The translations under genes were made by a program, and so were the position numbers. Positions 31,947-42,300 of a stretch of DNA of 64,000 bases are shown here, one piece after another (the stretch's first letter is position 1; each line of letters opens with the position of its first letter). The notes beneath the pieces are model-generated. The model saw only the letters and a program-made list of their open reading frames with translations, was not told where the DNA came from and did no database searches. The stretch is from the NCBI GenBank assembly GCA_949358305.1, contig OX442314.1, forward strand, positions 42,168,581 through 42,232,580, in the 5' to 3' direction. Source of the DNA: Strigamia acuminata. Taxonomy: Eukaryota; Arthropoda; Chilopoda; Geophilomorpha; Linotaeniidae.

Positions 31947-32285
31947 GTTGTTAATCGGAAAAAAAAATGAACAAAATGTCTGTCGTGTTTACCAAATGTC
32001 TAGCAGAAACTAAATGACTATTAAGGGGGTAAAGCTGTATATATACATAAATCAATCTTGTACGTTAGAACGACGTACCCGTGTACGAACGTACAGACGT
32101 ACGTATATATATATATATGCAACCTCAGAGCCTCCTAGCGACAAGAAAATAAACCATTAAGAGAAAAAAACCGGCAACCATGTTAAAAAATAAAATAATA
32201 TTTAAAATTAAAAAGAAAAGAAAAATAATTATTAAAAGCAAACAAAACGAATTACAGCACGCGAGGAAATAAAAAAAGGTTGTCG
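31947..32285. promoter_or_regulatory. Intergenic region between divergent genes
   Basis: 339 bp separating the start codons of a minus-strand and a plus-strand gene. Contains a run of ACGTACG-like words (32080-32105) and TATATATATATATA at 32105-32118. A bidirectional promoter is an inference from the layout. Confidence 0.35.
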
Positions 32286-34665
32286 ATGCACATCAATTCG
32301 CAGGAAATGATCAAAAAGTGGCGCGATGGCCCTGCAGTAAACGAAAAATAATCAAATTAACGAATGCACCCGTTAAATGAGTGTGTTTTCTTGCAGAATG
32401 TCCATTTGCTGAAGCAAGAAATTCAACAACAGAAAGAGGACACGGAGGAAGAATTAAAAAATGAATTGAGCGACGCGATCAAGCAATATCGCGACAAAGT
32501 GGCGCATGAAAACCTGGCACATCATCGCCTGCAACTCATGCTCAGGTCCACCAAAGGAAGATTATTGACCGTAATTTGAATTTCATTTTCTAAAAATATT
32601 TTGTGTTTTATATTTTTATTTTTTTTGCTACGAAGAAAGGTATTTTGTCGGACGCGGCTACGAAAGAACGAGAACTGCAAGTGGCGTCTCGGAAAAAGGT
32701 TGAGGAATTTCAGAGGATTGTGGACGAGTCGTACTCTAAGGTAATGTTGGCGGATCAAGAGTGTTACAAACAGAAAATGAAAGATAGAGGGGAGGCGAAG
32801 CGAAAGGAAAACGTTGAATATTACAAAGACATCGATAGCCAGTTGAGTAATTTTAATAAATGGAGAAATTTAAATTTAAATTTGGCGCGTTTTTTTTAAA
32901 AATTGAACATAAGGGTCACTTTTAAGAAGGAACTTCAGGCTAGATTCGACGAAGCAGTAAGGTTGGATGAAGAACAGATGAAAACCTTAAATGAAGAGTA
33001 TAAACGGTTGGAAATTCAAAGAAAACGTGATGTGGAAAAACAACAACAAGCAATGGCCGCTGCGTTTGATAAGCAGTGCGAAGAGAAGAAAATATTGAAG
33101 AAATTCGAACACGAACTGGACAGAGTAAGCAAGAAGAATTGAAGAATTGAGACATTAATCGGTCGTGGTTTACACTACACAGTACGACGATGAATTGGTT
33201 CACACGTACATCATGAACAAACGCGTGATCAAGCAGTCGCACGCGGATTTCCTTGAGCACCAAAATCAGTTTGAATAATGACGATTTTTCCTTCGGTTCT
33301 GAATTTAATGAATTTAACGCGTAACCGGCGATTTCAGGTTGCGCCGACAGAAACAAGCTGTGGTTTTCGACTACATCGTCGAGGCTAACCAGAAGAAGAT
33401 GGACGAGGACGTGACGGAGTTGATCCGGCTGAAAGAGGAGATAAAGGCTGAAGAGTTGGCGCTCAAGAGAGAACAGGAGGCGAAGGAGAAATTCGAAGCG
33501 CACAAGAGAGAGTTTAAAGAGCGAAAGGAAAACCAGGTATAAAATTGAAAAATTGATCCATTTATATAAATTAATATTAAAAAATGAATAGTATTCGATT
33601 AGAAAAAAGTTTGGGAAAAGATTAAGCAGCAGGAAATAGTGGAGCAGATGGAAGAGCACATGCGGACGGTCGAGGACGATGCGCAGGACAAAGATCGTGA
33701 ACAGCAAATGCAAGGAGTCCGCAGAACTTTCAACGTTAATGTGAAGAAATGTCAATACCAGCACATGATGGACAATATGAAACGAAGGAAGAACGCGAGG
33801 ATTTGTGAAAAGTTGTGACCAGCTGCCCCTGCGCACGGGTCGCTGCACTGCAATGGCAATTCACTTGGTGCAGCTCCAGCGCCTCTCGTATCTCGCGCAG
33901 CCTGTTGCAGTTCTCCGCAACCAGGTGGAGCTGCGGGCCTTTGGTCAGCAGGCCCGGGCCCCGGAAGTCGCCCCTTCCGGAAGTGGGTGGGCCCCGTAGG
34001 GACCCACGAGTTGTTGAACTGCCAGCAAGGTGAACGGTCGCGTTGCGACCACCTCCAAACTGGCTGTTGAGATAACCCGAACTATCGGCGTGGCGAGGCT
34101 GTCGCCCGCCGGGACCTGAGCGTCCAGTTGCGCCACGTCTGCCGGACGTTCTCCGTAACTTCGGCGGCGTGGCCCAAAAGAGATTACCGACCACGTGTGT
34201 CATGGCGACCGACGGTCGCCGTGCCACGCGGTCTGATTAGGGGCGGTTCGAAGGAACCGCCGCACTGGGAAATACACTATGGGACACTGCATCATACCCC
34301 TAGACCAATAAAGCCATAACTAAACTATATTGTGTCTCCGTGTATTTCGTGGATAGTTTTCATCGTGTGTGTTGCGTCCAGCGCCTCCTGGCCCTCCCGA
34401 AGACCACGTGGCGTCAGTCCGAACACTCACAAAGTTGCAGGACAAACACGTGCGCGACGCGTACGGCCAGTACAATAAAGATGTGGACTGTTTAGCGCAG
34501 GATTTGATTGATTACGCCAAGGAAAATCATTGGCCGACCGTTCATCTCAACCGAGAGAGGTTCACGACCAAATGGTGCGATAAGGATCACCTCTTTTTGG
34601 GTGTTCACAGAATGTTGCCCAAAGCCTCGCCGCGATGCCAAAAGCTTTGTTTGGATAGGAAGTGA
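32286..34665 (+). pseudogene. Coiled-coil (TPH-like) axonemal-type gene, interrupted by a solo LTR
   Basis: Exons by splice signals and frame: 32286-32336, 32397-32570, 32636 to about 32846, about 32927-33124, 33183-33268, 33338-33536, 33603-33813, then after the insertion 34436-34665. The protein is almost all Lys/Glu/Arg/Gln-rich coiled coil (LKQEIQQQKEDTEEELKNEL; RLDEEQMKTLNEEYKRLEIQ; LKEEIKAEELALKREQEAKE). This resembles trichohyalin-plectin-homology proteins of cilia and flagella (MNS1, CFAP53, CFAP210, trichoplein group), but the exact member is not clear. The 3-prime border of exon 3 and the start of exon 4 do not join in phase, so one border is uncertain. The LTR at 33814-34431 introduces TGA at 33816; without it, ARICEKLQDKHVRDAYGQYN reads through. 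This allele would lose about 75 C-terminal residues unless the LTR is removed by splicing. Confidence 0.6.
33814..34431 (+). mobile_element. Solo LTR inserted in a coding exon, 618 bp
   Basis: Begins TGTGACCAGCTGCCC and ends GAACACTCACA. The 4-bp target duplication AAGT is at 33810-33813 and 34432-34435. Contains a polyadenylation-type AATAAA (near 34308) followed by an R/U5-like T/G-rich stretch. A relative in inverted orientation lies at 45760-46370 (same ends, GTGTGTTGCGTCCAGCGCCTC block shared). Solo LTRs arise by recombination between the two LTRs of a full element. The empty site reads as an intact codon series of the host gene. Confidence 0.92.
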
Positions 34666-36398
34666 AAATTGTGCATTTTGGACGAATATTTTTTTTAAAT
34701 TTGAGAATAAAAGTTGAGCTCTGATGTTTTTTGTTTCTCGTTTATTTATTTTTCTTATTTTATCGTGGAATTGTAACAGAAACCCGAAATCCATTGAAAA
34801 CAAGCGTGACCACTTGTTGACACTGTATGCGGATATTTACTTAAATGACAGAGTGGATGACTCCAAAACATAAAATAAAATAAAAATTACTTTACACATG
34901 CAATCAAATTAATAAACGAAGAGCCAGCAACGAGAAATGAGTCTAAAAATGACACCATTAAAATTTACAAGTCAATCAATAAATAAGCAGTCATCTCGGT
35001 CACTTCGAAAAGGAGTCACTGGATCATTTTATCAAAGTGTCTCGAAATTAGACTCATTAAAAATAAATAAAGAAATAAAGAAATAAAAATTTAAAATTTA
35101 AAAAAAATTTAAAAGAAAGTGACCTAAATGGAGTCAATGTTGTTGATCAGATTGAATTTCAATATTGAGTACCACCATGATAACTAATAATAATAATAAT
35201 AATAAATAAAATCAGTCATTCCAAACAATTTAATAAATTCTTACTGGATAAATATTTGAGTCAAAAATATACCATTTACAGATACTGGTCGATACCTTGC
35301 ATGAAGCATCCTTTAGGAAAAACGATGTAAATTGGAGGCACATGGCGGTGGTTTTTAAAATAAATATCGCTACCAACCGACTAATTACCTATTGTTTAAA
35401 AAAATAATCTAATCAAATAATCCTACACTACACACTACACTATAACCCTAAAACCGACCAATTTAAGAACGAAAATTTGTGACATGTGCATGGGCCATCG
35501 GTCATTTCTTGCATCATCCGACTCCAACGGTTTTACAATCTACCCGAGGTTTTCGACTCGAGCGCCACTAATGCAAACTGATGACAGCGACGCTAGTTCT
35601 CGGCAAATTAATTAAGCAAAAAACATTTTAAAAATGAATAAAATGATGATATCTTAAAGGAAAGAATAACAAAAATCAAAAAATCAATAGAAAAATTAGC
35701 AAAACAGCAGGCAAGCAACCAGACACCCGGGAAATCCCGGGCGCTCCTTGAGGGATAGGTCAGATGAGGCTTTTAGCGGTGAGGAATTTTTTGAGTAATT
35801 TCAATCACGCGGCATCCATCAGCACCATGGACCATGATCAGCACCTATCCAATCCAGGGCTGGACTGGACTGGATACAAATATAGTACCGGTACCGGGAT
35901 ATCTGGGTGTGTCAGGCACGACCGGGCCAGTCCAGCACTGATCCAATCTAATCCAATCCAACCACGGTATCCATTTCCACTCGCAGCCTGACTTCTGTAA
36001 TAAATAACAATTACAATTAGTTACTTGAATCACTATTAGTTATCTTTAAAATTAAAATTAAAATATTACCACGATTTTATTCACCTGATGAAGAAATAGT
36101 AGTACGGTATCTTCTACTTACCTTCAGTAGTAAGCCTAACCACGGTGGCCTAACCGAAACATTCCAAGTTTCGTCACGAGATGGTTCTCGCATCCCACTA
36201 AAATAAACCATTTTAATAAAGACGACACTTAAATTCATGCAAATCGCTACATTATTCTGGATTTCTCTCGACTTTTATAATAAAAAATACCAAACACTCA
36301 TTTGTCTGAGTTATGACGTCGAATCAATTTGTATAGAGAAAGACCGACTCGTTCACGCACACGTACACCGCGCAGTCTTTCCAGGTTTGAGTTGAAAC
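34666..36398. other. Intergenic region upstream of HAUS6
   Basis: AT-rich and without a supported ORF. It has AATAAT microsatellite at 35188-35208. At 35860-35960 is a GC-richer tract with GGACTGGACTGGAT and ATCCAATCTAATCCAATCCA, roughly complementary, giving a weak hairpin. Promoter elements of HAUS6 presumably lie near the 3-prime end. Confidence 0.4.
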
Positions 36399-39300
36399 AT
36401 GACTGACGTTGCTGTCGTAGGTAACTCATTTGCACTTATTTCTTTGATTATTTATCGTGTTTCAGTTGAAACAGCTTGTCAACACGTACGAGGAAGCAAT
36501 CAACGACGAGATGACGAAGATTTGCTTTACGAATCTCATCATGTTAGGCTTCGATCCGGCCGAACGTGAAACCAATCCGAAAACTGACTTTCACAGGTAA
36601 ATGTTTATGGCAGCGGTGTAATCCTTACAATCCTGACATTTCATGATTGCAGACACATATTTTACAATGTCAACAAGACCGGATGCGCAGTTGTTTTACA
36701 TTTTCTATTAAACAGACTCAATACCGATGTTGCCAAGAAAGAATTTTCGTACTGAAATAGAAATTAAAAATTTTAAACTGAAAAAATAAAATATATATTT
36801 TGGCTATCTTCTTTTTTCAGAGTTTGCTTTCCGGTTTCGGACCATCACAAAGACGAAATGTTCAGAAAAGCTTGTTCACGTTGGCTGTCGGACATTGCTA
36901 AAGTTTGAAAAATTTGAAAACTCTACAAACTATAATATAAATGTTTCTTTTCTTTATTGAAAAGAATTAAATGACAATTTAAAGTTTTAAATGTTTCTTT
37001 GTTTTTTGTTTCAGCAAAATCAAGAATTTAACTTTCCAACGGCGATACCTTACATTTTAATGAAAGGAGGCGGTCGCAGATTCTACGAATTGCTCTTTTC
37101 TTTGTCGAGATTTGTCCTCTTTGAAGTTGTCAAAAAAATCCTAGGTTAGAGCGACAAAATAAAAATTACATTGCAAAAAAAAGGTGTTTGTTGTAGGTCC
37201 TACCATTAAACCTTTATACCCGGTTCAAGCAAACTGCTGCTCACGTGAAACGAGTAGGAGAGTGTACGAATATCTATTGGACGTTCACATGAACAGTTAC
37301 GTTTTGTCACAAGTGGACGTCCTTCGTTACATCGAGGACAACGGAATGGAGTAATTAATTTATTTTACCATCAATTTATTTTATCATTATTTTACATTAT
37401 TTAAATTTCATCTACAGATACATGTTGGCTAAAGTGAACGCCCTGAAAAAAGAAACCAGGATGGTTAGGACTAACCTGATAATATTATTCGACCAATTAT
37501 GCGTTCCCAAGTAATGAAACAAACAAACGCACATGACAGCTGCAATGTGTAATCATAGTTTTCTGCAGGGCCATATTGGTACCTGTGGGTACCCTTAACA
37601 AATTTATCACATCAAAAATTTTCAAAAAAAAATTACCGTAAATAATACTCCAGTAATTTTTATTGTAAATTTTATTTGCGGTACAAATCTTTTTTAATCT
37701 TGTGCATTTTGGGGGTCCCTGCCCTGTGCGCTGTGCGGCTGATGTGACCAGCTGCCCACACAGTCTGTGTCACTTCACTGCAACACACGGCGGACCGCGC
37801 CAGGTGCGCACGAGAAACACATGAGGTGCGCGAGAGCTGTTGAAGCGCCGTGTGTTGCAGTGAAGTGACACAGACTGTGTGGGCAGCTGGTCACACTGTG
37901 CCCTCATATTTCTCGTGGTTCACGCTAATTAAAAAAAAGTTAAAATTTGTAAACACTTTGACAGAGAGTCGCAACTAAAAATCATAACTGAGAAAGATGA
38001 TGATGAATGGGCTGTAATACGAGCATTTTTTTCAATAGAAGAGCAACAAGTACGAACAAGTAACGAAAAGGCAAGGGCGGATTGAATTGACGCCAGGTTA
38101 GTCACTTTAAGGCTTTCGTAGGCTCTAGGTGTTTTGATTGCTAGAAGCCTTTGTCTGAAATTTTTTTTACCGATTTTTATGCAAATTTTATCCGCTGAAT
38201 CCAACATACAATCCTGGGTGTGCCACTCGGGCCACGTATGAAATCACTCCTCAATCCGCCGCTGCAGAAATTCGTTTAAAATTTAATTTGTTAATGTTTG
38301 GAGTAAACGTATTTAACAGATGAGTAAAACCTGGAATAAGATTGAGTGTATGTTGGATGCGAAAGAAGAGTTGTGGCAACTTTGGGAGGAGGTCGTGAAC
38401 GATCCATTGCCGACTACATTATCCGCCAATGACATAAAAGCTGCTTTTGCAAATAAGAATATTAAAAATGCTCGTCTGGGAAAAGTGGTCGGTTATTTTT
38501 CTTATACCACTGCATGAATTATTGAATTCTTTTTGAATTATGCTTGCTCAATCTCGGTTTGTTGTCATCACTTTTGTTTGTCTTTTTCTTGCAATCCATC
38601 GAATCCCACAATTCATGCACGTCTATTTGCCAATGCTGGAAAATTTTGTATGCACCAAGGTTTTGAAGTTTGAAATCCATAAAATCTCGTGAAATCTCAG
38701 AAATTCTTGCAAATTGTGCTGCAAATTGTAGCCAAATAGGAGCAATTCTAAAATCTTAAAACCCGTAGCAAATTCCTGTAATCTTTATCGAAACCTTCAA
38801 AATTTACCAGCATTTTTAAATCTTGTATGTGACTTTTACAACTGCCTATTTATTCCCTCTGTTCCGTTAAATTCTATACTAAACGTATATTTATTTATTT
38901 ATTTCAATGCTGTAGCTACGATTAAGTCGTGTTTTCAATATATTGCTGGACACCATGACTCTCGTAGTCAGACAATTCGAAAATGGTAAGAATAAATATT
39001 TACAAAAAAAGCTGCTCTTTTATGGGTTTAAATGTAATCTCACATCAAATGTTTTAAAAATGTAATAATGATTAATTTCTTGATTTTCTTGATTTTCTTG
39101 ATTTTTTGCAGTGTCAAAACCCGATCTCGAAATAATGTCTGATGAATTGTTCAAACTAAATCGAGTTGATCCGCTCGAAAGGATCAAGGAATTGAGGCAT
39201 GCATGTTACAGAAAGAAATTGGTTATTTCTATTATTAATGCAATCTCTCACAGGATTTCATTCCAAGAGGAACGTGCTCGTTTATTCGAAGAAAACGAGC

Positions 39301-42300
39301 AGATTAAAGTTTGGCAATCTGAAAAGACCCGTCATTCGTCCGCTGTTTCGACGTCGAGCGATCCAGAGTTGGTTTTTGACGAAAGCAGTCACGTGGACGA
39401 TCCCGAATCGACTTCCGACAGCAAACAAGTTTACAAATCCACTTCCGACGCCAAATATGTTTGCACTGTCCAAAGTTGTACGAAACAATTGATTGAAGCT
39501 TTTGAAGCTCATTTGGATGACGAGATCTGCGTAAGGAACTCGCGTTCCAAAGGGCCAGCGTCGTCTTCCAGGTCTGTACACATTGTTTACTCGTATATTG
39601 GTGTAGCAATAATTGCTTGGTGGGCTCATCATTTTCTCTCAAAGGTTTTCATCGCAAGATCAAGCAGAAGAGAAAGAATTTTCTCACCTACTCAAAAACA
39701 ATGAACAAATAAAGGTTTGGCCCACTGCCGGTTTTAGGCTTTTGCGTTAATTTCTGCTATTTCACTATTGAAGAATGCCAAAAATCGCTCGGGCGGAGCC
39801 AATGAGACGTCCGAAGCCCCCTCTAGCTCAGCCAGTTTGCTACAAAGAAGCTTGGTATCAGCAAAAGAAGCAATACTTTCCAAGCGTAGTGGTGCGAGCA
39901 GCAAAACGGATCAAGCATCCAATGTGGTTGAGACCCGTGCCAATCGAAAAGATTACTTCGCACAATTAAGGCAATTAGCAATTACTCTGTCTACTATTAT
40001 ATATCTTCTAAAAAAGCGAAATGTGCGCTAAAGATACCGTGCACGTATACAAAGTACGTAGACGTTACGTGCTTCTAGCAATACTTTGCACTACCTTTTA
40101 GCGCAAATTTTGGCTTTCAAACCTTGTGAACCTGGCAATACATTAATTTTTAATTTAATTTTTAGCGTTTTTAATTCTTTTTATTGCTTTTTTCATTAGC
40201 AAAATCGAAAAAAAATTTCAATTTTTCGTAGACAATCGAACACATTTCGATTTATTTTCATTAGAAAATTCGATACAAACTGATTTTTCAATTTTTCAAA
40301 ATGATTTTAATCCTGCCGAGATTTTTCATTTTTAACACTCTCTAGTCGGGAGAGTGCACGCTTTTTACAGACAGGACCAATTTCTGGGCTACACAGCTAA
40401 GCGTACACTGTATTTGTTTAGTATGTTCATAAGTAAGAGTTTTTTAGTTGTTGGCATCGTGACTCCTGGCGCAAATATTTCTTAAGTTTTGCTTAAAAAA
40501 ACCTCTAATAACTATAAATCGAATTAATGCTAGGACGAGGTGCATTCAAATTAACTTTGCGTTTACAAGCTTTTTGATTTTCTTAAGGATTCCATTTCAA
40601 CACGAAGATTATCTCCAAAAATCGGCAGAAACAGTTCGACGGCCCAACATTCCGCACCATCCTGTCATTACTCCACCGACTAGTCCAAATTTGTGTTTTA
40701 GAGAAAGAAATCAGTCGAGCAGAGGCAAAGATCATCCTCCCGTGCCACTCCTCAGTCGAAAGACGACGGGAAAGGAAGTCGGCAACCACTTCGGTTTAGA
40801 GCAGCAATTAGCATTCCGCGCTATTCGGAGAGAAAACCTGAGCAAGTTGGTCAAATCGCGCACTACCGGTAGTCAAATTGACTACATCGACAAACCCAGG
40901 TGCATATTGCTATTTTTGCCCCTACCGGTATTATACAGTATATTAATCAGTTATTGGCAAACTTATTGACCCTCGTTTAAAAACCTGTGCCATCTTGTAC
41001 CGCGAGTTGCCAGCGCTATATAGGGTGGTCAGAAAGTCTGGTTCTCAGTAAATAATTCCCAAACTGTTCTAGATGTGGATTCATCAAAATTATTGTAAGG
41101 GTAATATGTCGGGGGAAATCCAATTATGACATCCAATTTGACCTCTGAGGTCATCTTCAAGGTCATCCATATTGTAACTCGAGAACCGTGACAGACAGAG
41201 AGAAAAAGGTGAATTAGAAAGTTGTAGAGCATCATCCAATTAGTCTAGAACCGTTTTTAAAAAAATTATTTCATACTGAAAAGTTTTGAGAAAAAAGGTC
41301 TGAAACATTAGTCTACTCAGCATTGTAACTCAGCTTTGTAACCTAAAACTATTAAGGCAACCAAGCTAATCCTCAATTAGGACACTTTATTTGGTCATAC
41401 TTGTAAGTGGAAGAGAGGAAACACAAACGAAAAGAAATACGGAGTAATTAATTTTGGAAATCCATTCCAACATGATAGTTTTAGGTTACAAAGCTGAGTA
41501 GACTAACGTTTCAGACCTTTTTTCTCAAAACTTTTCAGTATGAAATAATTTTTTTAAGAACGGTTCTAGACTAATTGGATGATGCTCTACGACTTTCTAA
41601 TTTACCTTTTTGCTCTATCTGCCACGGTTCTCGAGTTACAATATGGATGACCTTGAAGATGACCTCAGAGGTCAAGTTGGATGTCGAAATTGGATTTCCC
41701 CGACATAATAATTTTGCTGAATCAACATCTAGAACAGTTTGGGAATTATTTACTGAGAACCAGACTTTCTGACCACCCTGTATAGTGGAGGGTACACACG
41801 TGTAGTTCACCTTTGGTTTTTTGTTTCTTTTTATTTTTAAAAAATTATTTGTTTTATAAAGGTTTATAGTGGATGAAGTGTGTTCTAACATGCGTGAAAG
41901 CAACCAGCCTGCAAAAGTCGGGCAATGTGAAAAGTGGCACGGATCGTCCTCGTCCGCTAATTCAGTTCAACTACCGTTTACGAGTACAGATGAGCATATC
42001 AAAGAAACTAACAGGTTTTCTGATATCCGTAAGCCGAGTTCACTGCAGCTGCTGCACGGACGGAAACCGACTAAACCAATTGAAATCCACTCTCGGTCAG
42101 GCTTCGAAGGCAGCTCCATCAAACCTAGTTCAATTGCGAAACCTAAGTCTCCGAGGTTTGCAATAGAAGAAATAGGCGAGTTGGATGTGCAATTCAATCT
42201 GGCCGAATCGAACGTTCATCAGATTGACAAGATCAACAACTTGAGGTAATCACTACACAGTAGAATCTCGATTATCGGAACACCGGTTTTATGAACGTTC

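Noticed and set aside
32940-33848. 302-codon minus-strand ORF
   Set aside because: It is antisense to the spliced coiled-coil exons and runs through their introns; the Leu/Phe/His-rich product is typical of the complement of Lys/Glu-rich coding DNA.
39215-39254. Possible 30-40 bp intron in HAUS6 (GTTATTTCT...TCTCACAG)
   Set aside because: Too short for a spliceosomal intron, and the frame is open through it.
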